NCBI GenBank assembly: GCA_964019695.1
Contig: OZ026525.1
Location: 70,105,753-70,169,752, forward strand
Direction of reading: 5' to 3'
Origin: Loripinus fragilis
Lineage: Eukaryota > Mollusca > Bivalvia > Lucinida > Lucinidae
Length of the DNA stretch: 64,000 nucleotides
This document shows positions 1 to 12,352 of the stretch, piece by piece (positions within the stretch are counted from its first letter, which is position 1; every line of letters begins with the position of its first letter). Under the pieces are notes generated by a model. That model saw nothing but the letters and a program-made list of their open reading frames with translations. It did no database searches and was not told the origin of the DNA. A program made the position numbers and the translations under genes.

Positions 1-594
1 TTTGCCAACCGACTTCGAAAGGCGTGCTTTTACAGGTGAAGGGGACCAAGTATGTTTCCACATTGAGCTTTGTTGCTTACTGTCGGGCTCAAAGAAATGA
101 AACCATGTTTCATCACATGTTATCTTTTTATTAAGAAATGAATCACCTTCATTCGACAATCTCTGTTTGAGTTCTGTGCATATTAGTACCCTAACCGTCT
201 TCTGTTCTGGAACAAGCATTTTAGGCACCCAACGTGCACAAACCCTTTGCATTCCAAGTACATTTGTCAGAATATCTTGAGCAGTCCCATAACCAATGTC
301 AAAGTTCTCACCTACCTGCCGAACAGTAATTCGCCTATCTTTCATAACATATTCTTCTATTGCAGCAATTCTTTTGTCTGTACTTACTGTTACTTTTCGG
401 CCGGAGCGGGGGTCATCTTTCACAGACTTTCTACTGTCACTGAATCAATGAAACCATTTGTGAATACAACTATTTGCGAAACGAGGGTCCCCGTAAACTT
501 TTTGCAGGTCTTCTTTAATTTTGGGCATATTCTTTCCTAATTTTACATAGAATTTAATAACAGTACGCTGTTCGTGAACCACGTTGTCCGCCAT
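1..594 (-). pseudogene. mariner-family transposase, 5' part, broken; runs off the left edge
   Basis: Read on the minus strand from an ATG at 594-592, this is the N-terminal half of a mariner (Tc1/mariner superfamily, DDxD) transposase. The start MADNVVHEQRTVIKFYVKLG and the later RSGRKVTVSTDKRIAAIEEY and DRRITVRQV look like the two helix-turn-helix DNA-binding segments of the family. Near the window edge ITCDETWFHFFEPDSKQQS is the block around the first catalytic Asp. The second and third acidic residues would lie to the left of the window. A stop codon (445-447) interrupts the frame after WFH, while homology continues in the same frame, so this copy is probably inactive. Such enzymes cut and paste DNA at TA sites. 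I found no convincing terminal inverted repeat to the right of the ATG. Confidence 0.85.
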
Positions 595-884
595 TTCTCG
601 ACGATGCACATTTACCGTGATGTCATAAATGTGACGTCACAGTATTAGTTCTGACGTCATGAGGACCTCATGTCGTCTTAATGTTCCTAATTGATATTTC
701 AGCATGTTGCCAAAGTTTCATTAACCTATGCCTAATTCAGCGTCTAATATTAAAGAAATTCTCGAATTTATCGATCACCCCTTGTAATTCGTAAGTAATG
801 TTAGGCAATTATTTGCAGCAGACAACTTTAGACAACATTTTCAGATGCATTTTTTTCTTTGCACTTTAAGGGTTAATCCATACA

Positions 885-1211
885 TGGGACAAAAATATTT
901 CAATTTTGTGGACAAGTGACTTACAATTTTCACTCGTCCTGCCAAAACGTGTTAGAAAGTTCCTTATATCACTGTTAAAATAATATTTACCCAGTCAAAT
1001 TCATAACTGCATCCCATATACTGACAAAAAGATTTCACAGTCAATACTCAGAAAATGCTAATTTCACCCTCAGATTTTAGGGTGAAACTAGAAAAGACAA
1101 GTAATTCTTCCCAAAGCACTCATCCTACAGGACGAGTGCTTTGGGAAGAATTACTCGTCCTGTCTAGAATTCACTCGTAATTAGAGTGGACGAGTGGAAA
1201 TTTTGTCCCTT
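885..1211. repeat. short inverted-repeat element with GACGAGT hairpin, copy 1
   Basis: Bounded by GGGACAAAAAT at the left and ATTTTGTCCCT at the right, an inverted pair. The centre has a strong hairpin, CTTCCCAAAGCACTC facing GAGTGCTTTGGGAAG, and several ACTCGTCCTG motifs. A related copy lies at 35970-36232, nested in another repeat. It has no coding capacity and behaves like a MITE. Confidence 0.7.
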
Positions 1212-1251
1212 GCCATATCTTGTCATTTTTTTTCTTGAAAATTTTTGGGAA

Positions 1252-1450
1252 TGCAGTGGCTCAGTTAGTAGAGGGTTAGATTGGGGATCAAAAGGTTGCT
1301 AGTTCGAGACTCACAGCCAATGGAGTCACTGTGTTGTGTCCTTGAGCAAGACACATATCTGCTGCTTAGTACTGGTTCAACACAGGAAATCATCCCAACA
1401 TGTCTGAAAAATTGTTGACTAGGATGAAAAGCTTTAAAACAGACAAAAAA
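1252..1450 (+). repeat. tRNA-derived SINE
   Basis: The head contains an A-box-like TGGCTCAGTTAGTAG and a B-box-like AGTTCGAGAC at about tRNA spacing, the internal RNA polymerase III promoter of tRNA-derived SINEs. The body (TGAGCAAGACAC and onwards) is shared with the copy at 6443-6625. The acceptor stem does not close well, so a functional tRNA is unlikely. Confidence 0.6.
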
Positions 1451-2330
1451 ATCTTAAAAATATTGTTTGCTTATTAAATAAGCTGCACATATGTAAATGC
1501 ACTCCAGAATACATTTGCCTAGGAAGCAAACACTATGATAGCCACAGGTTTCGAGAAATAAGAAAGTTAGTTTTTCGATACTAAACTTTTACTAAAGTTC
1601 TGGATAGCTGAAGTAGCAGTCTGATCTGGGTCCATATTTTTTGCAATACAGACTGCCAAAGGTCATCAGATCATGACCAAGCAAATGACAATATAGGGAT
1701 CAAACATGATTTTCTATACATTAATGTCTGCTGGACCCAAAGGTTGGTGTTGAAACCTGAGCATGAAAGGCGAAGGTTTTAACAACCCCGTGGGGTCTAG
1801 CAGATGTTAGTGTATCAGAAAACCATGTTTTTATCACTTTTATTGCATAAAATCATTTTGTCGCTTGAAAACTTTGGGAAATGCTTTGAAAAGGTCATTT
1901 TTTGTATTACCTATCATGGCACGCAATTAAGGATTCATAAGAATGAAAAACACCTGTTCCAGAGCAAAGACTTACATCATCCTGACGTCTCTAAATTATG
2001 TTCACTTCTTAGGATGTTACTGTTAATGATGACAATTTTTGTGACTGCACCAGAATATGTATACATAAAGTAAAAAAGCTGTGCATCAACAGAATGTTGC
2101 CTTTTTAATGCATGGGTTTTTGCCAGTTAAAACATGACTGTTTATAGCATGTGACACAGCTTTTTATGCATTAATTTAGTGATCACACATGATTTTTGAT
2201 GCTTTAACATTTGCTGGGTCATGAGGATGTTGTTTGAACACCAGGCCGAGTGTTCAAACATCGTCCAAGGGATCCGACAAGTGTTAATGCAATGAAACAA
2301 AAATGTATGATCGTTATTTTTGCATATTAT

Positions 2331-3590
2331 GTCTCCCCCTTTCAGGGTCGGGAGACATATTGTTTGTCTCCCCCCTTCAGGGTCGGGAGACATACTGTTT
2401 TTCCCCGGGCGTCCGTCCGTCCGTCCATCTTTCTGTCACAAATCCTGTCCGCTCTATAACTTGAAAACCGCTCAAGCTCTATTCACGAAATTTTATACAA
2501 ATATCAATCAGCATGAGATGACGTGCAGAGTGCAAGAATGGTAACTCTGCCTTTTATACTTTTTGAGTTATTTCCCTTTGAACTCTGTGCATCACAAAAA
2601 CCGTGTCCGCTCTATAACTTGAAAACCACTTAAGCTATATTCACTAAATTTTATACAAATATTAATCAGCAGGAGATGACGTGCAGAGTGCAAGAATGGT
2701 AACTGCCTTATATACTTTTTGAGTTATTTCCCTTTGAACTCTGTGCATCACAAAAACCGTGTCCGCTCTATAACTTGAAAACCACTTAAGCTATATTCAC
2801 TAAACTTTATACAAATATTAATCAGCACGAGATGACGTGCAGAGTGCAAGAATGGTAACTCTGCCTTATATACTTTTTGAGTTATTTCCCTTTGAACTCT
2901 GTGCATCACAAAATCTGTGTCCGCTCTATAACTTGAAAACCACTTAAGCTATATTCACTAAACTTTATACAAATATTAATCAGCACCAGATGACATGCAG
3001 AGTGCAAGAATGGTAACTCTGCCTTATATACTTTTTTAGTTATTTCCCTTTGAACTTTGTGCATCACAAAAATCGTGTCCGCTTTAAACTTGAAAACCAC
3101 TTAAGCTATATTCACGAAACTTTACATAAATATCAATCAGCATGAGATGGCGTGCAGAGTGCAAGAATGGTAACTCTGCCTTTTATACTTTTTGAGTTAT
3201 TTTCCTTGGAACTTTGTCCATCACAAAAACCGTGTCCACTCTATAACTTGAAAACTGCTTAAGCTATATTCATGAAACTTTATACAAGTATCAACCAACA
3301 TGAGTCGACATGCTGAGTGCAAGAATAGTAACTCTGTCATTTATACTCTTTGAGTTATTTCCCTTGGAACTTTGTCCATCACAAAAACAATTATCTATGA
3401 CTATTTTATACCAGGGTATGATTGTGCAATGGTTAACTACATTGACAGATATGTTTACTAGATACAAGCTGATGGTCTGCATGAAATGACAAGAATTTCT
3501 GTTAGAAATTGTATTTAATGTTTCTGTTTGAAATTGTATTTAATGACTCATGCTTTTGACATCAAAAGGGGGGAGACATCTGTTTTTTCG
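2331..3590. repeat. tandem array, 157-158-bp unit, about 6 copies, inside a bounded element
   Basis: GTCCGCTCTATAACTTG recurs at about 2447, 2604, 2761, 2919, 3077 and 3234 (slightly diverged in the last two), giving a unit of 157-158 bp. Each unit carries TGACGTGCAGAGTGCAAGA and TTGAGTTATTTCCCTT. The array starts after a CGTCCGTCCGTCC tract. It is bounded by GGGAGACAT-type sequence at both ends (2350-2395 and 3567-3580), suggesting one mobile unit. No coding sequence is seen. Confidence 0.8.
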
Positions 3591-4055
3591 TCAGAAAACA
3601 ATTCTAGTTTTACCTGATTTCAACCAAAATGGCACTAAACACTTCACTTAAACATTAAAATATCCCTTTTCTTACACTGGATTTCTCTAAACAAAATGTC
3701 GACAGCGTCAAACTTTTGAACATTATTACATCGCCACAACATCATAGACCCTGTGCAACATTTTAGCAAACAAAAGCATCGGCGAAATGAGTAGTCAAGG
3801 CAAAGCTTTCCCGTGTAACGTCATGCAAACAAACCAGGGCCCAGTTTAGACTTTGTCAAGTTAAAAGCCATGTTCAAACAGCACGTGAATCTCATGATTT
3901 GAACATGGATTTTTTGCGGCTTCAAACAGCTTCGCGTAACAAATTCCCATGCAAGAATGGTTGTTAATGGCTGAAAAGTGTGTGAAGTCAGGATTCTGTA
4001 TTTACCCTTAATATTTGGACAGAAAGGCCTTCCCAAACAGTATAAATATAAACAA

Positions 4056-4135
4056 AAATTTTGAGCGTTAAATTGTAAATACTTTATTACACATCAATTT
4101 CAACATATGTTTTGGGTGCTCAAAAGAACCGGGGG
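4056..4135. repeat. MITE family A, half copy
   Basis: Contains one arm (ACATATGTTTTGGGTGCTC, then AAAAGAACC) of the palindromic element that occurs complete elsewhere in this window, for example at 31025-31190. The second arm is absent. The adjacent 3600-4050 stretch shows nothing identifiable. Confidence 0.55.
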
Positions 4136-4694
4136 TAAATTGGGGTGGCCTTCTTTTTTTAGCATGGGTATATATCGCTATGGCATCTTCCTTTCTATGA
4201 CATTTATCAAGATATTTTGTAGCCATTTATTTTGCTGCAGTTGAACTTTTGTTAATGTGTTGGCATGGTTTCTATGATGTTATAATCATGTCCATGATGT
4301 ACATCCAAGGTCTGATTCCGACAAATTGGCAAGGAGTTCCAAATGCCATTGTCTCACTGGCTGGTCCACATGTATTTTCAAATTTCAAACCCAGTTTGTT
4401 TCTTTATAATTTTGCATGTACATTTTATATGAGACAGGAATCCCCTAAACAGGTACTTTGGCAAATAGTGAAGACCTTGATTAATTGCCGCATAATATGG
4501 CAGGCATTTCATCAGGGTCTGCACTGTTTGCTAAGACAAAAATGGATCATGTACAATATTTTTTTTAAATTAAAACCTGTGACCTTTCAATATATACAAT
4601 GGACCATTCTTACTTTTTTGTATGTAGCTTTATGGAAAATTCCACTGGTCCTAAACGGGATAATTTTTTTGGAAATGTTTACATAGCCTGGTGC

Positions 4695-4925
4695 GAGGTC
4701 ATAACACTTTTTCCATGCTCAACTCAGCTGAGCAAGAAATTTATCTTGCTCATAAATGTTAAAATGCCAATGATTGTTGGCATTTTAACATTTATTAACA
4801 TGATAAATACAACACCTGAGAGACTTATAGCAAGAAAATTCTTTATTTGTCAGTATTTTAGTTTTTATGAGCAGTTGAAATTTTGTGCTCAGTTGAGTTG
4901 AGCGAAAAAAAGGTTTATAACCTTG
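4695..4925. repeat. foldback element with near-perfect hairpin
   Basis: The core at about 4756-4796 is an inverted repeat: AAATGTTAAAATGCCAA faces TTGGCATTTTAACATTT. Outer sequences CAACTCAGCTGAGCAAG and TGCTCAGTTGAGTTGAG form an approximate outer inverted pair. It is a small non-coding DNA element. Confidence 0.6.
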
Positions 4926-5529
4926 GGCAGTGGTCTTGAAAAGGATTTGGACCAATGTGTATTTCACCCCCTACTTTTTAATTTAATGAGTATTTTACTC
5001 CATATTTAAAATATCAAATTGCAGAAGATGCAAAGCCTTGTAAAAAGACCCAATATTTGCTTAACATATTTTAAAGAAAAGTTGCTTGTATCAAATACTT
5101 GTTGCTTTTTTAGGAAAACTCCCAAGATTTATACAATTGGTGTATATTAATTAGTTTTTCTTACTAAGAATAAAAGATTTCATCACATACATTGAATATC
5201 AGCACTGAAACCTCAAACTGCAAAGGGTATTTTTACCCTTCAATTTAATTTTCAATGCTGAATTAAAAAATCAATGCTGAAATACCCTTTACCCCCTCTT
5301 ATCTGGAGCCCTGCTTGGGGCCAGAACTATGCAGGATCATACATGTTAACTGATTTTATACACATATTTGTTAACTGTACTTTTTATGAAAGAATACTAT
5401 AATAAATATCTAAGAGAGCATTGTGTATTTATTTTTTAACCTCTTTTTGACTTGAAGTCACTAAAACTTTTTATGAAAGAATACTATAACTAGAATGCAG
5501 TCCATGGTACATCGCAAATACTCACTTTT

Positions 5530-6262
5530 TCACTTTTGACCTTGACGTCATGATAACACAAAAGTACCCTCCACATCATGTGACCCATGGACCTGGGAAG
5601 TTTGTAGTGGCTACATCAAATGGTTAAGGAGATGCATTTAAAAGAAAATACATTGACCTTGGGATTAAGGTCACACTAAATATTGCCCAACACCCCTACA
5701 TCATGTGACCTATTCACCTGCAAAGTTTTAAGTTGCAATGTCCTAAGGTTTAGGAAGAAAATACATCATTTGACCTCTGACCTTGCCTCTTGCTCAAGGT
5801 CATATGAAATGCTGTTCAGTACCCTTTACATCATGTGACCTATGGAGCTGTAAAATTTGAAGCTGCTACCTCTAACAGTTTAGGAGGAGATGCATTTACA
5901 TGAAAATACATTATTTGACCTTGGGGTTAAGGTCCAACAAGATGTTACCCAGTAGCCTCTACATCATGTGACTATTCAGATACAAAGTTTGAAGTTGCTA
6001 TATCTAATGGTTTAGGAGGAGATGCATTTACAAGTAAATGCATTTTTTGATCTTGACCATGGGGTCACACAAATGTTACCCAGTACCCTCTACATCATGT
6101 GACCTATTCAGGTACAAAGTTTGAAGTTGCTACGTCTAAGGGTTCAGGAGGAGGTGCTTTTACAAAAAAACATTATTTGACTGTTCACCTGAATAAAATT
6201 CTGATCAAAAATATTCGACTTAGACAGTGGACTTCATTGGGTGTGACAGACAGACAGATGGA
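5530..6262. repeat. tandem array, about 131-bp unit, about 5 copies
   Basis: The motif ACATCATGTGAC recurs at about 5571, 5699, 5829, 5961 and 6092, a spacing of 128-132 bp. TTTGACCTTG and TTTAGGAGGAGATGCATTTA recur with the same period. The array ends at GACAGACAGACAG near 6247. It is a widespread type of molluscan intergenic repeat and non-coding. Confidence 0.75.
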
Positions 6263-6442
6263 CAGGGGTAACACTTAATGGCCCGGCCATTGTCATGGGG
6301 GGTGGGGCATTAAAAATTGGGGAGGGAGTGTAGTACATGACATTATTCAGCATGACAAGGGTTAAGTCATAATATCATATAAAGGGGAAAGGGTTGGGCA
6401 TGTCCCACTGTCAGTGTCATTGAAACAGTCTTATCATAAGAT

Positions 6443-6625
6443 AGGGAGTGCAGTGGTAGAGTGCTTGACTTGAGACCGAGGGGCCGCGGGTACGTGCCTC
6501 ACCGGCGTCACTGCGTTGTGGTCCTTTAGCAAGACACATTTGTCCTTCAACCCAGGAAGACCCGTCCCTGTTTTACTGAAAGATTGTTAATGGGACGTAA
6601 AGAATCAAATCAAACAAAAAAAAAT
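6443..6625 (+). repeat. tRNA-related SINE, second copy
   Basis: Starts GGGAGTGCAGTGGTAGAGTG and carries a body with GTCCTTTAGCAAGACACATT like the copy at 1252-1450. It ends in GGGACGTAAAGAATCAAATC followed by an A-rich tail near 6615, typical of a retroposed SINE 3' end. Confidence 0.6.
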
Positions 6626-6962
6626 ATCATAAGATACAAACTATATGTGGTTTGGGTGGGAATCTGAACAATATCCAAAATGTTAAGCCTTATATGAAAG
6701 GGAAGAGGGTGTTGCATATCCCCAGGACATCCATTGTCATTGTCAAATAATAATGTGCCTTTTTACTATGTGATAAAGGAGTGGGGATGAGTGGTTCCAA
6801 ACAAGAAGGTGTTTTATGCTTTTGATATACATGTATAATCCTATGTAAAAGGTGACCACTGAACAGGGCCACTTTTGTCCATAGAGGTATAACCGTAAGT
6901 ACTTAATTAATTCAAAGGAGGTATGCATATGCAAAAGGAAGCATTGCAGAGCAATTAAGTAA

Positions 6963-7058
6963 GTTATACCATGGGTTGTCCAACTGTACGTGGAGATAAT
7001 CCACGAGCTTTAGCGAGTGGATTATCTTATGTATATGTGGACAACCCATGGTATAACT
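6963..7058. repeat. long inverted repeat (palindromic MITE)
   Basis: TTATACCATGGGTTGTCCA on the left is matched by TGGACAACCCATGGTATAA on the right. The inner arms pair GATAATCCACGAGC with GAGTGGATTATC. The element is about 95 bp and the arms are nearly identical, which suggests a fairly young copy or strong hairpin conversion. Confidence 0.75.
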
Positions 7059-8169
7059 ATTTTATACCACCTACATCAGTGTAGACCTTGCACATCACTA
7101 GATATTTCGTGCTATAGTTGGTAAGGGTGGTATAATCTTGCACCCATCCCATTTTGGCTTGATACATAGCCACAGCAAGTATTATCAAACAATTTAAAAG
7201 GATATGAAATTATTATAAAGCACAAGGTTTGCCTTAAATATGTTAATTGGAGATATCAAATATACTCAAAACCAAAAGTAACTTTACACTGTTAACATAT
7301 ATACCTTTTCTGGGTATTGGTGTGTGGTATTTTAAATGTGTTTAATTCATATTAAAGTTCAATCAATAACTCATATGACAATTGAATTTCATGTTTTTGG
7401 TATCATAAATGCAACCACAATGCCCTAATGAAAGAGGCAAGGGGGCTAAATAAACTTTTCCAAAAGACATCACTTGATGTGCCACTGTATCTTTGCGATT
7501 GTACTGTTTTCAACTTTTAAGAACCAGTCTGAAAGGTAAGCTATCGAATTATTGTTTAAAGTTCGAATCAGGCCGGATCACCTTTCCAGTAACACAAATT
7601 AGAGTGACGTTTTACGTCCATACCCCTTTTTGTGAACTTTTCAGTGCTTTCAAATGAATTTCCCATAAGAAATTGTTTGCTATTTCTCTTTCAAGCCGAT
7701 GGGGATTTTTACCAGATTATCTTGTCATGTACTCAGGGCAGTAGTCCGAATAATTCGCTGATTAAAAATTTCAAATGCCATCTGAAATAAAACTTTTAGC
7801 AGGTGCCAAAGTTTACTATAGTTTTAATTCAAAGGGAGATAATTTCAATGTGAACCAACTTTAAACTCTGCTAAAAACTAACTATACGTCGAAGACAAAA
7901 TGTCTTACAGTATTTTTAATGGGCAATCGATGGTCCTTAAAATAGAGTGTTCAAATCCTAGGTTTACTTTGGATTTTGTTAGGAAATGCTGATTTTGTGT
8001 TTTTTAATGAAAGCACAGATAACAGGGAAGAAGATTAATTAAAGCCTAGATTGTTTTTCGTGAATTAGGTTAGGTGGGGGGGGGGGTCCAGCAACACATT
8101 GCAATATTCAATTTGGTTTAAATCACAAACAGTAAAGATATAATCGGTAGTTCAAACTGTAAAGTTACT

Positions 8170-9550
8170 TTTGGTTTTAAGTATAGTAATCAAGGGACAG
8201 CAATCATGTTTGCATGTGACACACCATCTTGACTTGATTCATAACCCAACAAATTACTATCAAAATATCTGAAAAGAAACAAAAGTTATTTATTATTGAA
8301 GGTTTTTTTTGCCTTTACAATTCATTCCTTATCAAAATATCTCAACGGCCATTAGAATTTGTTCAAGGGAGATAACTAACAGACAGTAAGGGAGGGCAAT
8401 CGTTTTTACCTTGACATTATATGGGTTCGGTGCACAATTAATCGGTCCCATTCAACTCCATGTAAAAAGGCAGAATTCGAGCATCTGCAAATTTTTCCAG
8501 GACATTGCTTGGACTTTTTTCTGTCTGTGAGTGGCAAGATCTGTCATTCACCTATCAAAAAAGTGAAAAGACAACCTACCTTGATAATCTCGTTTTCTCA
8601 GCATTCTCCGTTCTTTGGGGAACAGTCAAAAAATCCGGGCTGAAATCCAACCCGCGTCAGACGTTACCTGGGGAGTGCGCCGGGGAGTCTGTGACAAAAT
8701 AGTCCACACAAAGATGCATTTTTCTGCATCAGCCTGACAAACATATACCAATGTTGAATCACATGTACATTTAAAGTCGAATAAAGCACCCATTTACGCC
8801 ATAAAGGGTCCAGAAACGGCAAGTGCTAAATTTCTAAAGGTACTATTTTCGTGGGCTACCAAACCGGAAGACTGTAATTGTGTACTAACACCATATATTT
8901 ATATAATAAATAATAAATATCCCAAATGGTATATACGTTATGTAGTTACAAGGTTTCCTCTTTTAAATTTATTTATGGGAGATAACCAAAACAGGAGGCA
9001 ATGGAGAGTACCCATTCTTGTGACACACTGTCTCTACCTTATATATTCATATACCTACCATATTTTATCAAAATACCATAAAAGGGATGGAAGTTATGCT
9101 GCACACAATTTTTTCCCATTAAAGTTTGTAAAACGAAAATAACTCGACCCAGAAGCAAAGTATTGCATGTGGCACAGTATTGACCCAATGTATATATATG
9201 ACTGCCAAATATTATCAAAATATCTCAAAGGGTATAAAAGTTATTTGGCGAACAAGGCTTCCCCATTAAGTTCATTCACGGGAGATATCTGAAACAGGAA
9301 GCAAGGGAGAGCAATCATTCTTGCACTTGACACACGGTTCTAACTCAATATGTATGCCTACCAAATATCTCAAAGGGAAAGAACATGGGTTTCCCCTTTT
9401 AAGTTCATTCAACTTCACAGACATAACTCAAATAGGAAGCAAGGGAGAGCAACCGTTCTTGACACACAGTCTTAACCTATTATGCATGCTTATCAAATAT
9501 AATAAAATATCCCAAAGGGTGTAAAATATATTATGTGAACAAATTTTCAT
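8170..9550. repeat. degenerate tandem repeat, about 155-165-bp unit
   Basis: AAGGGAGAGCAAT, CTTGACACAC, TATCAAAATATCTCAAAGGG and TTCACGGGAGATA recur in the same order several times, with clear divergence and indels. The best-conserved copies lie at 8930-9540. The stretch 7060-8170 upstream is AT-rich and shows only scattered related fragments. No gene is visible. Confidence 0.55.
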
Positions 9551-9649
9551 CTATGGACAGACAAACGCCAGGCTGATCAATAAATCCGCTGATCCTTGTT
9601 GGTTGGGGATAAAAATTGCCATTACTATAACCTTTTTTTACAGGGAGTA

Positions 9650-10075
9650 TATGGCCATTAATGTTACTCACCATTATTTCAGGGTTTAAGAAAATAATTG
9701 CCTTTAAAACGGTTTATAGTCATTTAATAATGGGCTTGAACAGAATATATCCCACAAAATGTAATGGTCATTACTTCAAATAATGGAAAATCAATGATCA
9801 TTATATTCTGTCCTATTAATGGTCATTAATATCTTAAATGGTATTAGATAATCATGGCTATAAATATATTTAATGGTTGGTTAATGACCATCTAAATAAT
9901 GGCCGGGAAAAGAGCAGATGAAAATTCATGGCCATTGTTTATAAAAAAAAAAATGATGACCTTTAAAATGGGTATAGTCATGTAATGAACGGCATGAACA
10001 GAATATATCCCTCAAAATGTATTTTCCATTACTTCAAATAAAGGAAAATCAATGGACATTTACTATGAAACATGA
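9650..10075. repeat. two-copy tandem duplication (about 258 bp) rich in AATGGCCATTA-like words
   Basis: AACAGAATATATCCC occurs at about 9739 and again at 9997, with matching flanks (TTACTTCAAATAA, GGAAAATCAATG). Many ATGGTCATTA or AATGGCCATT words give local palindromes. The sequence is non-coding. Confidence 0.55.
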
Positions 10076-10082
10076 AAATTTA

Positions 10083-11110
10083 AAGTAAGTAAGGGTACAA
10101 AGATCAGGAATCGATACAATCAAGTACCACACCTGACCCAGGATACCAATGAGAAAGTGACAAACTCACAGTTAGACACCACAAACGAGAGCCAAGAGGT
10201 CAGTCCTTTCCCAGCAGGTGACCACAAAGCAAATATAAACAGACGCGCACAAAGACATTGCAAACACAAGACAGAACAAAAACATAAAAGATATTCAAAA
10301 GAAGTACCGCCTTGGAACGGTCAGTAAAATATTTTACTGGAGGGCTTAAACCGGTTTAACAGCACGCCAACCTCACCCTTAATTCAGATTTGGATCAAGA
10401 CACATAGATATTTGGTTTGCATGAAAAAAAGTGAGTATGATCAGGAAATACCACAATCACAAACCGGAGACAACCCTGTGGCACCGCGAGGAAGAGCCGC
10501 TCAACCATCACGAGACACCAGGAGGACAAACCAAGTAAAGCAACCAGCTCTCTCTTCCCCATCAAGATGATTGCAATACTAGAATTGACATAAAGTAACG
10601 TACAACAAAACATAGAACAATTACAGACTCCAACAATGGGAGTAACAATAAACAACGAGTCAACAACAACAGAACCACCGCCTTAGAACGGACAGCAGCC
10701 TAAGCCACCGGGGGGGGGGGGGGGGGGGGGGGGGGCCTTAAATGCATTTTACTGGTACCAAATCTTTGCCCTAGATTCTGCTGTTGTTGAGGTACAAGAA
10801 ATGTTCAGCTCGCATGGAGGTCATCTAACTAATGCAATGTATTATCATGGAGAACACTCTTATCAAATTAACACACCATGATGAAACAAAGAAAAGGGCT
10901 CATGACTCACAGATAGTCAGAGCTAAAGAAAACCTTAAGTTAAGCCACAGTGGGTCCAGCTACAGATAAGCATCAGGCACCAACCCACCGATTAAAGCTT
11001 TACGTCAGAGCCGTCATAGAGTCTGAGGCCTGACCCACCGTCGTGCAATTAAAGAGGAAACCATAGCTATAAACCGTGATTGGGTTTAAAACTAGGCATG
11101 CAGACTGTCG
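10083..11110. repeat. dispersed repeat family D, long copy
   Basis: This segment shares GAATCGATACAATCAAG, ACACCTGACCC and TTTCCCAGCAGGT with copies at 29755-30105 and, inverted, at 47140-47270. Its distal part (GCATCAGGCAC, TTAGAACGGACAGCA) recurs at 33990-34315 and about 43990-44100. It includes a G homopolymer at 10710-10735. Parts read as a short open peptide in several copies, but each is interrupted, so I do not call a gene. Confidence 0.65.
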
Positions 11111-11604
11111 CATGATATCCAAGTTATATCCAACCCTTATATAACGTTTGACTAACTTATCAATGCATAATCTAAACTAATTTAAACTAATCTCCTAAAA
11201 CATATAAATCAAGATATAACAAGGAGATAAGCAAAGATAAGGACTCAACAGTAAATAAAACTGAATACCGGAGCAAAAGAAATCCAACAGGTAAACCCCG
11301 GTGGGCCCAACAAACAGCCAAAGCATCAGGCCCCTACTCTTTGAAAAAGTAGGGAAAACGGCAAAAATTATTTGGATGAACAAACAACAACTGAAAATCA
11401 GAAGAAAAAATTATGTCCAGCGTGGGACTTTGAAATCAACAATTTCCAGCTCTATCAAATTAGCTAACCAGTACTTGCACAGTTATTGTTACAGATCCAT
11501 ACTCTAATTCATAAGTAGGAGTGTCAGCATTTCTTCATAACGTGCCAGAGAGCAAGTTCCCATGGCAAGATGGCGTCTGTGATGGAAGCCGGTCAAGTCG
11601 TCCC

Positions 11605-11690
11605 CGAGTCAACCTCCCACCCCATATGTCAACTCCCCCTCGGATCAACTTGCCGGGGTCAACTTGTCCGTTTCTGTTTGCATGGGACTT
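11605..11690. repeat. left inverted arm of a 4.1-kb block
   Basis: CGGTCAAGTCGTCCCCGAGT and GGGGTCAACTTGTCCG are matched, inverted, by GAGTCGTCC and GGACGAGTTGACC words in 15628-15710. The arm is GC-rich and built from repeated GTCAACT words. It marks one end of the block holding the LINE ORF1 remnant. Confidence 0.55.
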
Positions 11691-12352
11691 GGAAGTATGA
11701 CTAGGAGAATGACACATGTCAGCAACCATTTACCAGCTCCCACCCCCTCCATCCAACCTTTTGAAACATTCTGTCGGGATTTCCTTCTGCGTGTCACCAC
11801 AGTCCTAAATACCCTTTCTAGTGTTTCTATTTATGCTTCTATTTTCTTTTTTTCTTTTCTTTTTCTGTTGGTCAATTTTGTATTAGAAAACGCATGCGCA
11901 TGCTGATCTTTTGTGTGATGAGTAACGCATTCTATCAATCATTACAATAATATGTTTTAATTACATTTTTGCAAACATTACACAAGTGATACTATATCAG
12001 TCTACCAATTAATTTTTCGACAAACAAACAGCATTTAAACACAATGTACCACCATAGTTGATGGATAATAGCTAATCAAAACGTAATTGATTATCCTTTT
12101 GACTTTGGGCTTAATAGACTATTCACTGAAACACACACACAGACCGGGGTATTTCATATAGGGGATGTTGTTGTTGTTATTGGCCATTTAGCCAAAATAT
12201 CTCTCAGGTATGCTGAATCCCGGTAATATAGTCTCTCCTAATAAAATCACTCAGGTATGTTTGTTAAAAGCTTGTGTGTCTGGTTCAGTTGTATAAATCA
12301 GTTTTTGATAATCTTATTATTTTGGTATAGAATTGACAGTTTAGTGAAAGGG

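Noticed and set aside
4249..4686. 145-codon open frame on the + strand
   Set aside because: No recognisable domain, AT-driven composition, includes a segment of a dispersed repeat (TCATCAGGGTCTGCACTGTTTGC), and no splice or start context.
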